64,000 bases of DNA. Source: Haemophilus influenzae. Its GTDB lineage: Bacteria; Pseudomonadota; Gammaproteobacteria; Enterobacterales; Pasteurellaceae. The notes beneath the pieces were generated by a model. That model was not told the DNA's origin. It ran no database searches and saw nothing but the letters and a program-made list of their open reading frames with translations. Positions 17,453-27,812 of this stretch are shown here, piece by piece. Within the stretch, counting starts at the first letter, position 1. Each line of letters opens with the position of its first letter. Location: positions 1,364,001 through 1,428,000 of the forward strand of contig NZ_AP018771.1 of assembly GCF_019703545.1 (NCBI RefSeq), read 5' to 3'. The translations under genes and the position numbers were made by a program.

Positions 17453-17929
17453 ATGCAACAAATTCCAATGACTGTGCGTGGCGCAGAACAATTACGAGAA
17501 GAATTGGATTTCTTAAAAAATGTACGTCGTCCAGAAATTATTAAAGCCATAGCAGAAGCCCGCGAGCACGGAGATTTAAAAGAAAATGCAGAATATCACG
17601 CAGCGCGTGAGCAACAAGGTTTTTGTGAGGGGCGTATTCAAGAGATTGAAGGTAAACTTGGTAATGCTCAAATTATTGATGTCACAAAAATGCCAAATAA
17701 TGGTAAAGTGATTTTTGGTGCAACAGTTGTACTTGTAAATACAAATACAGACGAAGAAGTCACTTATCGCATTGTAGGCGATGATGAGGCTGATATTAAA
17801 TCTGGTTTAATTTCGGTAAACTCGCCCATTGCGCGAGGCTTAATTGGTAAAGAATTAGATGATACCGTTAATATTACAACGCCTGGTGGTGTCGTTGAGT
17901 TTGATATTATTGAAGTGAATTATATTTAA
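17453..17929 (+). CDS. greA: Transcription elongation factor GreA
   Basis: The 158-residue GreA stimulates RNA polymerase to cleave backtracked transcripts. The N-terminal coiled coil contains the acidic tip [26 protein letters not shown], and the C-terminal domain has [12 protein letters not shown]. The start [10 protein letters not shown] at 17453 is chosen because it matches the family N terminus and has AAAGGA upstream; the nine extra codons from 17426 have no similarity. Confidence 0.96.
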   Translation: MQQIPMTVRGAEQLREELDFLKNVRRPEIIKAIAEAREHGDLKENAEYHAAREQQGFCEGRIQEIEGKLGNAQIIDVTKMPNNGKVIFGATVVLVNTNTDEEVTYRIVGDDEADIKSGLISVNSPIARGLIGKELDDTVNITTPGGVVEFDIIEVNYI

Positions 17930-17934
17930 ATAAA

Positions 17935-17966
17935 AAAAGTGCGGTTAAAAATGACCGCACTTTTGT
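17935..17966. terminator. Bidirectional uptake-signal terminator between greA and yhbY
   Basis: AAAAGTGCGGT and ACCGCACTTTT form a stem with A and T tracts on both sides. It can serve both converging genes. Confidence 0.8.
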
Positions 17967-17968
17967 TG

Positions 17969-18268
17969 TTATTTGCGTGGAAGCTGAATTTTTGCTTCTT
18001 CGCTTGGGCGATAAAGCACCAAAATATGCCCGATAGTTTGTACTTGTGCTGCTTTAGTTTCACGCACAATCGCATTGATAATAAGTTGTTTTGTTTCACG
18101 ATCTGCACCAGCAACTTTTACTTTAATGAGTTCGTGATGATTAAGTGCATTTTCAATTTCAGCAAGTACGCCTTCGGTTAAGCCATTTCCACCAAGCATA
18201 ACGACTGGGTTAAGATGGTGCGCAAGACCTTTTAAAAATTGTTTTTGTTTGGTTGATAAGGTTGTCAT
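17969..18268 (-). CDS. yhbY: CRM-domain RNA-binding protein YhbY
   Basis: The 99-residue product starts MTTLSTKQKQFLKGLAHHLNP and contains the GNGLTEGVLAEIENALNHHELIKVKV and ETKAAQVQTIGHILVLYRP segments of the CRM fold. YhbY associates with pre-50S ribosomal particles. The start at 18268 is preferred because it matches the family N terminus; 19 upstream codons are unsupported. It is divergent from rlmE, the 23S rRNA methyltransferase gene, which fits a shared ribosome-assembly theme. Confidence 0.93.
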   Translation of the reverse strand: MTTLSTKQKQFLKGLAHHLNPVVMLGGNGLTEGVLAEIENALNHHELIKVKVAGADRETKQLIINAIVRETKAAQVQTIGHILVLYRPSEEAKIQLPRK

Positions 18269-18394
18269 AAGGATCCCTAATAAAAAAGAGCGGTTGATTT
18301 TCTCAATGTTTTTTACTGATTTCAATCAGCCTCGACTTGAATTTGACAGATTGTACCCAAATATAGGCGAAACGACTACAAAAAATAGAAGATT

Positions 18395-19024
18395 ATGGGA
18401 AAGAAAAAACGTTCAGCGAGTTCTTCTCGTTGGCTGAATGAACATTTTAGTGATCAATTTGTGCAAAAAGCACATAAGCAAAAGTTGCGATCACGCGCTT
18501 ATTTTAAGATTGATGAAATTCAGCAAACGGATAAATTATTTAAACAAGGAATGACCGTGGTCGATCTCGGCGCAGCACCAGGTGGTTGGTCACAATACGT
18601 AGTAAGCCAAATTGGTGGCAAAGGTCGAGTGATTGCTTGTGATATTTTAGAAATGGATCCCATTGTAGGCGTTGATTTTCTGCAAGGCGATTTCCGTGAT
18701 GAAAATGTTTTGAATGCTTTATTAGCACGCGTAGGCGAAGATAAAGTTGATGTTGTGATGTCTGATATGGCACCAAATTTTAGTGGAATGCCATCAGTGG
18801 ATATTCCACGTGCAATGTATTTGGTCGAGCTTGCTTTAGATATGTGTAAACAAGTCTTGGCAAGCAAAGGAAGTTTTGTTGTTAAAGTCTTTCAAGGGGA
18901 AGGCTTTGATGAATATTTAAGAGAAATTCGTTCTTTATTTAATGTGGTAAAAGTGCGTAAGCCTGAAGCATCACGTGGACGATCTCGTGAAGTATATATT
19001 GTAGCAACAGGCTATAAAGGATAA
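18395..19024 (+). CDS. rlmE: 23S rRNA (uridine-2'-O-)-methyltransferase RlmE
   Basis: The 209-residue RrmJ/FtsJ protein methylates U2552 of 23S rRNA on the 50S subunit. The S-adenosylmethionine-binding motif [15 protein letters not shown] is at residues ~55-69, and the catalytic K-D-K-E residues are recognisable, with D in [11 protein letters not shown] in [11 protein letters not shown] and E in [10 protein letters not shown]. It precedes ftsH, as in enterobacteria, with 81 bases between them. Confidence 0.95.
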   Translation: MGKKKRSASSSRWLNEHFSDQFVQKAHKQKLRSRAYFKIDEIQQTDKLFKQGMTVVDLGAAPGGWSQYVVSQIGGKGRVIACDILEMDPIVGVDFLQGDFRDENVLNALLARVGEDKVDVVMSDMAPNFSGMPSVDIPRAMYLVELALDMCKQVLASKGSFVVKVFQGEGFDEYLREIRSLFNVVKVRKPEASRGRSREVYIVATGYKG

Positions 19025-19105
19025 TTGCTTTGATAGCTTTTCATTGCTAATGATGTGTAGTATCTTGTGACGAAATTTTTTAACTTAGGAAAGGTAGGTT
19101 AGACT

Positions 19106-21022
19106 TTGAACGATATGGTCAAAAATCTAGTGCTTTGGGTGGTAGTGGCAGTCATTATGATGACAGCATACCAAAGTTTCAATTCATCTTCGGTAGAAAA
19201 TTCTACTGATTATACAACCTTTGTTTACGATGTAAGCAACGGACAAGTAACAGCGGCACGTTTTGATGCCAATGAAATTACGGTAACGAAAACCGATGGT
19301 TCTAAATATTCAACCGTAATGCCACCACTTGAAGATAAAAAATTGCTTGATGATTTATTAAGCAAAAAAGTGAAAGTGGAAGGCACGCCATTTGAAAGAC
19401 GTGGTTTTTTATCCCAAATTTTAATTTCTTGGTTCCCAATGTTATTCCTTGTTGGTGTATGGGTATTCTTTATGCGTCAAATGCAAGGCGGTGGCGGCAA
19501 AGCGATGAGCTTTGGTAAAAGCCGAGCCAAAATGTTGAATCAAGATCAGATTAAGGTGACTTTTGCGGATGTGGCTGGTTGCGATGAAGCAAAAGAAGAA
19601 GTGGGCGAAATCGTTGATTTCTTGCGTGATCCGAATAAATTCCAAAATTTGGGCGGTAAAATTCCAAAAGGTATTTTGATGGTAGGGCCTCCAGGTACTG
19701 GTAAAACTTTACTTGCTCGTGCGATTGCGGGAGAGGCAAAAGTTCCATTCTTCACTATTTCTGGCTCTGATTTCGTAGAAATGTTTGTAGGTGTTGGCGC
19801 ATCACGTGTACGTGATATGTTTGAACAGGCTAAGAAAAATGCACCTTGCTTAATCTTCATTGATGAAATCGATGCAGTGGGTCGCCAACGTGGTGCGGGC
19901 TTAGGCGGCGGACACGATGAGCGTGAACAAACCTTAAACCAAATGCTAGTTGAAATGGATGGCTTTAGCGGTAATGACGGCGTAATTGTTATTGCGGCAA
20001 CTAACCGTCCAGATGTACTTGATCCAGCTTTAACTCGTCCAGGCCGTTTTGACCGGCAAGTAGTTGTTGGCTTACCTGATGTGAAAGGTCGTGAGCAAAT
20101 CTTAAAAGTGCATATGCGTAAAGTGTCTGTTGCGCAAGATGTTGATGCAATGACGTTAGCGCGTGGTACGCCGGGCTATTCTGGTGCAGATTTAGCAAAT
20201 TTAGTCAATGAGGCGGCTTTGTTTGCTGCTCGAGTGAATAAACGTACGGTAACCATGCTTGAGTTTGAAAAAGCGAAAGATAAAATCAATATGGGGCCAG
20301 AGCGTCGCACTATGATTATGACGGATAAGCAAAAAGAATCCACTGCTTATCATGAAGCAGGTCATGCGATTGTGGGGTATTTAGTACCTGAGCATGATCC
20401 TGTACATAAAGTGACCATTATTCCTCGTGGTCGTGCCTTGGGTGTGACATTCTTCTTACCTGAAGGTGATCAAATTAGTATTAGCCAAAAACAATTAGAA
20501 AGTAAGCTTTCTACCTTGTATGCAGGGCGTTTAGCGGAAGATTTGATTTATGGTGAAGAAAATATCTCAACAGGTGCATCAAATGATATTAAAGTCGCAA
20601 CTAATATCGCGCGTAATATGGTGACGCAATGGGGATTCTCTGAAAAGTTAGGTCCGATTCTTTATACAGAAGATGAGGGCGAGGTTTTCTTAGGTCGTTC
20701 AATGGCGAAAGCGAAACATATGTCAGATGAAACTGCACATTCGATTGATGAAGAAGTGCGTGCAATTGTAAATCGTAACTATGCGAGAGCAAGAGAGATT
20801 TTGATCGACAATATGGATATTCTTCATGCGATGAAAGATGCGTTAGTCAAATATGAAACCATTGAAGAAGAGCAAATTAAACAATTGATGAATCGCGAAC
20901 CTGTCACACCGCCATCAGGTTGGGGAGAGCCGAAAACTCAGCAGGCTGCTTATGCAAATTCAACAACGAATGATACAAAGCCTGAAAGTGCGGTAGAAAA
21001 TACCGACAATTTTAATGTTTAA
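19106..21022 (+). CDS. ftsH: ATP-dependent zinc metalloprotease FtsH
   Basis: The 638-residue inner-membrane AAA protease degrades misfolded membrane proteins and short-lived cytosolic regulators. Two transmembrane segments are seen near residues 5-22 and 104-122. Walker A GPPGTGKT is at 194-201, [19 protein letters not shown] includes Walker B and the second region, and HEAGH is the zinc site. A TTG start at 19106 is preferred because GGTAGG at 19093-19098 is 7 bases before it and too far from the ATG at 19115, although enterobacterial FtsH begins nearer that ATG. The acidic/Asn-rich tail after ~615 is typical. Confidence 0.95.
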   Translation: MNDMVKNLVLWVVVAVIMMTAYQSFNSSSVENSTDYTTFVYDVSNGQVTAARFDANEITVTKTDGSKYSTVMPPLEDKKLLDDLLSKKVKVEGTPFERRGFLSQILISWFPMLFLVGVWVFFMRQMQGGGGKAMSFGKSRAKMLNQDQIKVTFADVAGCDEAKEEVGEIVDFLRDPNKFQNLGGKIPKGILMVGPPGTGKTLLARAIAGEAKVPFFTISGSDFVEMFVGVGASRVRDMFEQAKKNAPCLIFIDEIDAVGRQRGAGLGGGHDEREQTLNQMLVEMDGFSGNDGVIVIAATNRPDVLDPALTRPGRFDRQVVVGLPDVKGREQILKVHMRKVSVAQDVDAMTLARGTPGYSGADLANLVNEAALFAARVNKRTVTMLEFEKAKDKINMGPERRTMIMTDKQKESTAYHEAGHAIVGYLVPEHDPVHKVTIIPRGRALGVTFFLPEGDQISISQKQLESKLSTLYAGRLAEDLIYGEENISTGASNDIKVATNIARNMVTQWGFSEKLGPILYTEDEGEVFLGRSMAKAKHMSDETAHSIDEEVRAIVNRNYARAREILIDNMDILHAMKDALVKYETIEEEQIKQLMNREPVTPPSGWGEPKTQQAAYANSTTNDTKPESAVENTDNFNV

Positions 21023-21028
21023 CTTATC

Positions 21029-21058
21029 AAAGCCTTTCTTCGGAAAGGCTTTATTTTT
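21029..21058 (+). terminator. ftsH terminator
   Basis: AAAGCCTTTC / GAAAGGCTTT with a TTCG tetraloop is followed by ATTTTTT. Confidence 0.9.
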
Positions 21059-21133
21059 TCCTAATGATTTTTTTCTTGGATGTATTTCGCTATAATCGCC
21101 CACCAAAATCACTCTAAAAATTAACCGCACTTT

Positions 21134-21961
21134 ATGAAACTTTACGCAAATAATAAATGTCTTGATTTAAGCGTGCCCCAAATTATGGGGATTCTTAATT
21201 TTACGCCTGATTCTTTTTCTGATAGCGGACAGTTTTTTAGTCTAGATAAAGCGCTTTTTCAAGTTGAAAAAATGTTGGAAGAAGGTGCGGCAATTATTGA
21301 TATTGGTGGAGAATCCACTCGTCCGAATGCAGATGAAGTTTCTGAACAAGAGGAATTGCATCGTGTTGTACCAGTAGTGGAGGCGGTGCGAAACCGTTTT
21401 GATTGCTGGATTTCTGTTGATTCCTCAAAAGCAATTGTGATGCGTGAAGCGGCAAATGTTGGAATGGATTTGATTAATGATATTCGTGCTTTGCAAGAGC
21501 CAAATGCCTTAGAAACGGCGGTAAAACTGGCTTTACCTGTTTGCATTATGCATATGCAAGGGCAACCTCGCACGATGCAAGCAAATCCTTATTATGAAAA
21601 TGTCGTGCAAGATGTATTGGCTTTTTTACAAAAACGTACTAATGAATGCCTTTCTGCTGGCATTAAAAAAGAAAATTTAATTTGGGATATGGGCTTTGGC
21701 TTTGGTAAATCTGTACAGCATAATTATCAATTATTACAAAATCTGAATGAATTTTGTAAGAATGGCTATCCAGTATTAGCGGGATTATCTCGCAAATCAA
21801 TGATTGGCGCAGTGCTTGATAAACCTGTTGATCAAAGAATAATTGGCAGTGCGGCAGGCACGCTTATTGCAGCGCAAAAAGGTGCAAAAATTTTACGCGT
21901 ACATGATGTTGCTGCGACATCAGATATGCTCAAAGTTTGGCAGGCAACAGAAAATGCCTGA
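21134..21961 (+). CDS. folP: Dihydropteroate synthase
   Basis: The 275-residue enzyme joins p-aminobenzoate to hydroxymethyldihydropterin pyrophosphate in folate synthesis, and is the sulfonamide target. Family signatures are MGILNFTPDSFSDSGQ at the N terminus, AAIIDIGGESTRPNA, and LAGLSRKSMIGAVLD with the pterin-binding Lys and Arg. An uptake signal lies immediately before the ATG. The gene is followed after 37 bases by glmM, a pairing conserved with enterobacteria. Confidence 0.96.
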   Translation: MKLYANNKCLDLSVPQIMGILNFTPDSFSDSGQFFSLDKALFQVEKMLEEGAAIIDIGGESTRPNADEVSEQEELHRVVPVVEAVRNRFDCWISVDSSKAIVMREAANVGMDLINDIRALQEPNALETAVKLALPVCIMHMQGQPRTMQANPYYENVVQDVLAFLQKRTNECLSAGIKKENLIWDMGFGFGKSVQHNYQLLQNLNEFCKNGYPVLAGLSRKSMIGAVLDKPVDQRIIGSAAGTLIAAQKGAKILRVHDVAATSDMLKVWQATENA

Positions 21962-21998
21962 TGGCTTTAGAACGATAAAAAATTAAAGGAATTTTATT

Positions 21999-23336
21999 AT
22001 GGCAAATCGTAAATATTTTGGAACAGATGGTGTACGTGGAAAAGTGGGTACTTATCCAATCACAGCAGATTTCGCATTAAAATTAGGTTGGGCTGCGGGA
22101 AAAGTATTAGCTTCCCAAGGTTCGAAAATGGTTTTAATCGGTAAAGACACCCGAATTTCTGGATATATGTTGGAATCAGCCCTTGAAGCAGGTTTGGCCG
22201 CTGCGGGGTTATCTGCTGCATTTACTGGCCCTATGCCGACACCTGCTATTGCTTATTTAACCAGAACTTTCCGAGCTGAAGCAGGTATCGTGATCTCAGC
22301 CTCTCATAATCCTTATTATGATAATGGGATTAAATTCTTTTCAGCAAAAGGCACTAAATTACCTGATGAAATTGAAGAAGCCATTGAAGCAATGTTAGAA
22401 CAACCTATGGATTGTGTGGAATCTGCCGAATTAGGTAAAGCAAGCCGTATTAATGATGCAGCAGGACGCTACATTGAGTTTTGTAAAGGGACATTCCCAG
22501 CACACTTAGGCTTGGAGGGTTATAAAATCGTGGTAGATTGTGCAAATGGTGCAACCTACCATATTGCGCCTAACGTGTTTAGAGAGCTAGGTGCGGAAGT
22601 CATTGAAATTGGTACGGATCCAAATGGTTTGAATATTAATGAAAAATGTGGTGCAACTGATGTAACAGCATTGCAAGCTAAAGTTGTTGAAACGAAAGTT
22701 GATGTTGGCTTAGCTTATGATGGCGATGGTGACCGCATTATGATGGTCGATCATTTAGGAAATAAAGTCGATGGCGACCAAATTCTCTTTATTATTGCGC
22801 GTGAAGCATTGCGCTCAGGTCAATTAAAAGGCGGTGTCGTTGGCACCTTAATGAGTAATATGAGCCTAGAGATTGCGTTGAAAATGCTTGGTGTTCCCTT
22901 CTTACGTGCAAACGTGGGAGACCGTTATGTATTGGAAAAAATGGTTGAAAATGATTGGACGCTTGGGGGGGAGAATTCAGGACATATTATCATTGCGGAT
23001 AAGAATACAACGGGAGATGGCATTGTTGCGTCATTGGCTGTATTGGCGGCGATGGCACAGCATAAATTATCATTAAATGAATTAGCAAGTGCGGTTAAAT
23101 TATTCCCTCAAGTGTTAATCAATGTACGTTTTGCGGGTGGGGAAAATCCACTTGAAAGTGATGCTGTAAAATCTGTTGCCGCAGAGGTTGAAAAACGTTT
23201 AGAAGGTAAAGGTCGTATTTTATTGCGTAAATCGGGTACGGAACCACTTATTCGCGTTATGGTGGAATGCCAAGATGCTGAACTTGCACAACAATGTGCA
23301 GAAGAAATTGCAGAAGCCGTGAAAAAAATTAATTAA
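21999..23336 (+). CDS. glmM: Phosphoglucosamine mutase
   Basis: The 445-residue enzyme converts glucosamine-6-phosphate to glucosamine-1-phosphate for UDP-GlcNAc and so for peptidoglycan and LPS. The active-site phosphoserine is in [19 protein letters not shown], the metal-binding loop is [13 protein letters not shown], the sugar-specificity loop is GGENSGHII, and the phosphate-binding C-terminal loop is [15 protein letters not shown]. An AAAGGAATTTT ribosome site precedes the ATG. Confidence 0.97.
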   Translation: MANRKYFGTDGVRGKVGTYPITADFALKLGWAAGKVLASQGSKMVLIGKDTRISGYMLESALEAGLAAAGLSAAFTGPMPTPAIAYLTRTFRAEAGIVISASHNPYYDNGIKFFSAKGTKLPDEIEEAIEAMLEQPMDCVESAELGKASRINDAAGRYIEFCKGTFPAHLGLEGYKIVVDCANGATYHIAPNVFRELGAEVIEIGTDPNGLNINEKCGATDVTALQAKVVETKVDVGLAYDGDGDRIMMVDHLGNKVDGDQILFIIAREALRSGQLKGGVVGTLMSNMSLEIALKMLGVPFLRANVGDRYVLEKMVENDWTLGGENSGHIIIADKNTTGDGIVASLAVLAAMAQHKLSLNELASAVKLFPQVLINVRFAGGENPLESDAVKSVAAEVEKRLEGKGRILLRKSGTEPLIRVMVECQDAELAQQCAEEIAEAVKKIN

Positions 23337-23342
23337 TTTTTG

Positions 23343-23370
23343 ACCGCACTTAGTAAAGTGCGGTTTATTT
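23343..23370 (+). terminator. Uptake-signal terminator after glmM
   Basis: ACCGCACTT and AAGTGCGGT form a short-loop stem followed by TTTATTTTT. Confidence 0.8.
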
Positions 23371-23394
23371 TTATAAAGTTTTTAGGAAAGCAAA

Positions 23395-23889
23395 ATGAAC
23401 ATTTTTATTATGCGTCACGGCGAAGCGGAAGTAATGGCTAATAGTGATAAAGCTCGCCATTTAACTGTTTATGGTTCTAAACAGGCTTTTTTACAAGGGC
23501 AGTGGTTAAAACAGCATTTAAGCACGCTAGTAATTAATTCACTAGACCGTATTTTAGTGAGCCCTTATGTCAGAGCTCAAGAAACCTTTCATCAAGTTAA
23601 TCAAGCGTTTGATTTGGAGTTAGAAAATAAATTTGAAATTTGGGAGGGGATTACGCCTTATGGCCATGCGCATTCAGTCATTGATTATTTAGAAGTGCTA
23701 AAAGACGAGGGCGTTAAATCTGTATTGATTGTTTCCCATTTGCCCTTAGTGGGAGAAATTGTTGCTGAACTGTATGGAAAACGAAATCCAATATCATTTT
23801 ATCCTGCAACTATTGCTCAATTATTATGGGATGGTAATAAATCAGAAATATTGATGCATCAAGCATCTCCTGTAATTTATTTAAAATAA
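23395..23889 (+). CDS. sixA: Phosphohistidine phosphatase SixA
   Basis: The 164-residue histidine-phosphatase-superfamily protein has the catalytic MRHGEAE at residues 6-12 and SHLPLVGEIV as the second His region. E. coli SixA removes phosphate from histidine residues of phosphotransfer proteins (ArcB in early reports; nitrogen-PTS NPr in later work). The substrate here is inferred. It has its own AGGAAAGC ribosome site and is followed by a 213-base AT-rich gap in which I see only a promoter-like region for the next gene. Confidence 0.9.
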   Translation: MNIFIMRHGEAEVMANSDKARHLTVYGSKQAFLQGQWLKQHLSTLVINSLDRILVSPYVRAQETFHQVNQAFDLELENKFEIWEGITPYGHAHSVIDYLEVLKDEGVKSVLIVSHLPLVGEIVAELYGKRNPISFYPATIAQLLWDGNKSEILMHQASPVIYLK

Positions 23890-24102
23890 ACTATTCTTTT
23901 TTTACAAAAAATAAAATTTTTATTGGTTTTTTATATAATCTATTAAAAATCAATATCTTAGATGTTGTTTTATAAAGTAATCTTTTTAAAGAAAGGTAAA
24001 ATTTTACTATTACTGTTTTTCTTTTTATGAAAATTCCCGTAAACTAAACTGCATCAAAGTAATAGGGCTTTGTAATAATCAAATTATTCTATGGAGAAAA
24101 TA

Positions 24103-24645
24103 ATGAAAAAATTAACATTAGCATTGGTTTTAGGTTCAGCTTTAGCCGTGACAGGTTGTTTTGATAAGCAAGAAGCAAAACAAAAAGTTGAGGATACGAA
24201 ACAAACTGTAGCATCAGTCGCATCAGAAACAAAAGATGCTGCAGCTAATACAATGACTGAAGTAAAGGAAAAAGCACAGCAGCTTTCTACAGACGTGAAA
24301 AATAAAGTAGCAGAGAAAGTGGAAGATGCGAAAGAAGTAATTAAATCAGCAACAGAAGCAGCATCAGAAAAAGCAACTGAAATAAAAGAGGCGGTTTCAG
24401 AAAAAGCAAGTGAGATGAAAGAAGCTGCATCAGAAAAAGTAGGCGAAATGAAAGAAACAGCATCAGAAAAAGCAAGTGAGATGAAAGAAGCAGCATCAGA
24501 AAAAGCAACTGAAATAAAAGAGGCAGTTTCAGAAAAAGCAAGTGAGATGAAAGAAGCAGCATCAGAAAAAGCAAGTGAAATGAAAGAGGCGGTTTCAGAA
24601 AAAGCAACTCAAGCAGTAGATTCAGTGAAAGAAGCGACAAAATAA
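24103..24645 (+). CDS. Lipoprotein with tandem 11-residue LEA-like repeats
   Basis: The 180-residue product has the signal peptide MKKLTLALVLGSALAVTGC with the lipobox Cys at 19. The rest is a continuous charged amphipathic helix. From about residue 87 it is built from at least eight copies of an 11-residue unit of the form (A/V)SEKA(S/T)E(M/I)KEA. This periodicity is typical of group 3 LEA proteins and apolipoprotein-like helices. The start at 24103 is used because GGAG sits just upstream, inside the ATGGAG of the alternative start at 24091. It should be anchored to the envelope and largely disordered or coiled. No conserved function is known to me; desiccation or membrane protection is speculation. 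Confidence 0.8.
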   Translation: MKKLTLALVLGSALAVTGCFDKQEAKQKVEDTKQTVASVASETKDAAANTMTEVKEKAQQLSTDVKNKVAEKVEDAKEVIKSATEAASEKATEIKEAVSEKASEMKEAASEKVGEMKETASEKASEMKEAASEKATEIKEAVSEKASEMKEAASEKASEMKEAVSEKATQAVDSVKEATK

Positions 24646-24664
24646 TAGGTTTAATTTAAATAAC

Positions 24665-24700
24665 AAAATCCCTGTTAAAGAAATTTAACAGGGATTTTTT
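24665..24700 (+). terminator. Intrinsic terminator, long stem
   Basis: A 15-bp perfect stem (24665-24679 with 24684-24698) with T and A tracts on either side lies between two converging genes, so it may act in both directions. Confidence 0.9.
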
Positions 24701-24722
24701 ATAGATTAATCCAATTTGATTT

Positions 24723-26087
24723 TTACAAATAATATCCCGCCATTGAGCTATATACCGCATTTTCACTTTGCAGCACTTGATATTTTGCATTCAAAATCGC
24801 AAGTTGTGATGATTTTTCCGTATTGGCTGCAACTAACCATTCGCGCAATTCGGATACGCCCGCATTATAGCGGTTTCGATAATATTGCGTGATACGCTGA
24901 TTGTAACTATGGGTTTGCTGTAAATTACTTAATGTACTTTGCGCTTGGGTAAATGCGAAATAGTTGGTATCCACATTATTGAGAGCGGTGGTAATACGTT
25001 GTTCGTAATTTAAACGTGCTGTTTCATAGTCAGCTTCAGAAATTTTAACGTTCCATTTTACGGTGTTCCAATTTAAGAACGGTAGGCTAATTCCTACTGT
25101 GCCAGCAGCCACAGGGTTATGTAACGCCGTACCAACCGTGCTTGCTGTTGAAGAAAGGCTTGCACCTAAATTAACCTCTGGGAACCAACTTTTTTGAGTT
25201 GCTTTGGCATTTTTGAATGCACTGCTTAAACGGAATTGTGCTGCTTTTACATCAGGACGATTTGCAATTACAGACACAGGCACGTTTAAGTTTACGCCTA
25301 CCGTTTTCACATTCATAATGTGAGGGAACGTGATATTTAATGCTTCATTTGGTTTTAGGTTGAGAAGATTACGCAGTGTTTGTTCTGCTGTTTTGCGTTG
25401 GGTTTCAAAATTTAATTTGTTATTACGCGCCGTTAATATGGCTTGTTGTGCTTGATCAACGCTGGCTGCATCAGCCACGCCTTGCGCTAAACGCGTTTGC
25501 ATAATATTGCCAATATCCGTGTAATATTTGATCGTTTCGTTGGTTGTGCTAATTGCATCATTTAAATAAGCAATTTGATAATAAGTTGTTACTACAGAAT
25601 TGATTAATGATAAACGAGCCGATTCCATATCTTCTGCAGTTGCTTTGTGCGACCATTCCGCCGCATCAACAGTATTGGCCAAACGTTGCCACAGATCTAA
25701 TGTATAGCTCACATTTAAAGAACCTTTGTGTGAAATGGCAGAGTTTGTACTGATATCAACTCGGCGTTGTGCTGCTGATGAAGTTGAACCATTAAATGCA
25801 GGCACTAAATTTGCACCCACTAAATTCGCACTATAAAGCGCACGGTTTACCGCTACAGCAGCTTTAGCTAAATCTTTATTGTTTGTTAAAGCTTGCTCTA
25901 TAACACGATTTAATTGCGCATCATCATATAACGACCACCAATTTTCTTTTACATTATATTGCTTGGTAATTTCTTCATATTGCTTGTAATCTTCAAGGCT
26001 TGCTTGATAAGAATCGCCAATATTGGCACATCCCACCAATGCACCAGACATCAACAAAGCAAGCGTGATATTTTTCATTTTAAACAT
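24723..26087 (-). CDS. Outer-membrane efflux lipoprotein, TolC/OprM (NodT) family
   Basis: The 454-residue protein begins MFKMKNITLALLMSGALVGC, a lipoprotein signal with Cys20. It contains the two OEP repeats of trimeric outer-membrane channels (NVKENWWSLYDDAQLNRVIEQAL, VSYTLDLWQRLANTVDAAE, VIANRPDVKAAQFRL, and FLNWNTVKWNV). Such proteins form the exit duct for RND or type I exporters. No pump genes are adjacent, so the partner is encoded elsewhere. The first Met is supported by AAGGAAA 8 bases upstream. Confidence 0.88.
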   Translation of the reverse strand: MFKMKNITLALLMSGALVGCANIGDSYQASLEDYKQYEEITKQYNVKENWWSLYDDAQLNRVIEQALTNNKDLAKAAVAVNRALYSANLVGANLVPAFNGSTSSAAQRRVDISTNSAISHKGSLNVSYTLDLWQRLANTVDAAEWSHKATAEDMESARLSLINSVVTTYYQIAYLNDAISTTNETIKYYTDIGNIMQTRLAQGVADAASVDQAQQAILTARNNKLNFETQRKTAEQTLRNLLNLKPNEALNITFPHIMNVKTVGVNLNVPVSVIANRPDVKAAQFRLSSAFKNAKATQKSWFPEVNLGASLSSTASTVGTALHNPVAAGTVGISLPFLNWNTVKWNVKISEADYETARLNYEQRITTALNNVDTNYFAFTQAQSTLSNLQQTHSYNQRITQYYRNRYNAGVSELREWLVAANTEKSSQLAILNAKYQVLQSENAVYSSMAGYYL

Positions 26088-26110
26088 TGAATTTTCCTTT
26101 CTACGAACTA

Positions 26111-26140
26111 AAAAGTGCGGATGATTTTAACCGCACTTTT
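26111..26140. repeat. Inverted uptake-signal pair
   Basis: AAAAGTGCGG and CCGCACTTTT face each other across 10 bases, upstream of the TolC-type gene and ahead of the autotransporter remnant. One arm has A instead of the final T of the uptake core. It could terminate transcription in either direction. Confidence 0.6.
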
Positions 26141-26313
26141 TTATTTATAAAATAAATATTGTGACTTTTATTTATAATGAATGTTTGTTCAGAGGCAAGT
26201 ATTTTAAAGTTAAATATTGGAATTTGCACGAAAAAATTTGTATTTCCTTTACATATCAATTTATTTAACGTAAAGTCACGCTTCTTTTTTGTTTTATCCT
26301 AGGAGGATATAAC

Positions 26314-26844
<531 letters not shown>

Positions 26845-26917
26845 ACACCTGATTTTTTCCTAACTTCGCAAAATAGATTCAATATAAAATTTTTCATTTT
26901 AAATTTCCTTTTTTGAG

Positions 26918-26945
26918 TGTAAAAATAGCTACCTTAGTTTGTTAA
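26918..26945 (+). promoter_or_regulatory. Likely ECF sigma autoregulatory promoter
   Basis: TGTAAA (26918-26923), 16 bases, then TGTTAA (26940-26945), 44 bases before the sigma gene. It resembles the TGTAAG-16-CGTCTA element upstream of msrAB in sequence and has the same spacing. Confidence 0.5.
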
Positions 26946-26989
26946 AAGAAGTGAGTTTCATTTCTTACATAAGTTTTAAAGGAATTAAA

Positions 26990-27535
26990 ATGAATGTTAT
27001 TTCTGATCTTGAGCTTCAGCAAATTCGCACTCAAATGCTGACATTTGCACAATTGCAAGTAAATCAAGCCGATCTTGCTGAAGATTTAGTACAAGAAGCT
27101 TTTTTAAGTGCATTCAAAAATCTCGCTAATTTTAAGCGTCAATCTGCATTTAAGACTTGGATTTTTGCGATTCTTAAAAATAAGATTATTGATTATTTAC
27201 GTCAGAAAGGGCGGTTTGTTTTAGAAAGTGAACTTGAAGATGAAAATACTAATAATTCATTTTTTGATGAAAAGGGGCATTGGAAACCAGAATATCACCC
27301 GAGTGAATTACAAGGCGAAGAAGAAACGGTTTATTCCGATGAATTTTGGCTGATTTTTGAAAGTTGTTTGACTTGTTTACCTGCTAAACAGGCAAAAATT
27401 TTTATGATGCGAGAGTTTTTAGAGCTTTCATCTGAAGAAATTTGTCAAGAAACACATTTAACTTCGTCTAATTTACATACCACCCTTTATCGGGCTCGTT
27501 TACAGTTGCAAAACTGTCTTTCAAAAAAACTTTAG
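26990..27535 (+). CDS. rpoE2: ECF RNA polymerase sigma factor (RpoE2-type)
   Basis: The 181-residue protein has sigma region 2 (AEDLVQEAFLSAFKNLANFKRQSAFKTWIFAILKNKIIDYLRQ) and region 4 (CLPAKQAKIFMMREFLELSSEEICQETHLTSSNLHTTLYRARLQL). The start MNVISDLELQQ at 26990 follows an AAAGGA site; upstream codons from 26939 lie in the promoter region. A zinc anti-sigma gene follows by 9 bases. I recall published work on an H. influenzae sigma factor named RpoE2 linked to hypochlorite stress and MsrAB; the position and neighbours here match that gene. Confidence 0.88.
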   Translation: MNVISDLELQQIRTQMLTFAQLQVNQADLAEDLVQEAFLSAFKNLANFKRQSAFKTWIFAILKNKIIDYLRQKGRFVLESELEDENTNNSFFDEKGHWKPEYHPSELQGEEETVYSDEFWLIFESCLTCLPAKQAKIFMMREFLELSSEEICQETHLTSSNLHTTLYRARLQLQNCLSKKL

Positions 27536-27544
27536 GAGAAAATT

Positions 27545-27718
27545 ATGCGTTGTCACCAAGCCACTCGAATGATTTCCGAATCGCACGAACGTTCATTAGA
27601 TATACAAGAAAAAGTTGGGTTAAGAGTTCATTTAGTTACCTGCCCACATTGTCGTCGTTTTCAAAGAAATTGTAAAACTTTAAGTATGATGATGAAGAAA
27701 TTTAAAGATTCACATTAA
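27545..27718 (+). CDS. Small zinc-binding anti-sigma factor
   Basis: The 57-residue product begins MRCHQATRMISESHERSLDI and contains HLVTCPHC, the H-x3-C-x2-C motif of zinc anti-sigma (ZAS) domains, preceded by a Cys-His near the N terminus. It has no transmembrane segment, so it should act in the cytoplasm as a redox-sensitive brake on the sigma factor encoded 9 bases upstream. The gene is below the usual length cutoff. The role is inferred from the motif and the operon. Confidence 0.82.
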   Translation: MRCHQATRMISESHERSLDIQEKVGLRVHLVTCPHCRRFQRNCKTLSMMMKKFKDSH

Positions 27719-27740
27719 GAGTGATGAAAGTATTAAAAAC

Positions 27741-27775
27741 ACCGCTATTTTGACCGCACTTTATAGCGGTATTTC
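27741..27775 (+). terminator. Terminator with an uptake signal in the loop
   Basis: ACCGCTAT and ATAGCGGT pair across a loop that contains ACCGCACTT, the reverse complement of the uptake core. Confidence 0.6.
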
Positions 27776-27812
27776 TAACTTATCCGTATGGCATTTTGTA
27801 ATCTTAAAGGTT

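Noticed and set aside
24341..24640. Leucine-rich protein on the minus strand opposite the LEA-like lipoprotein
   Set aside because: It is the mirror of the GAA/AAA-rich repeats and has no ribosome site or plausible domain.
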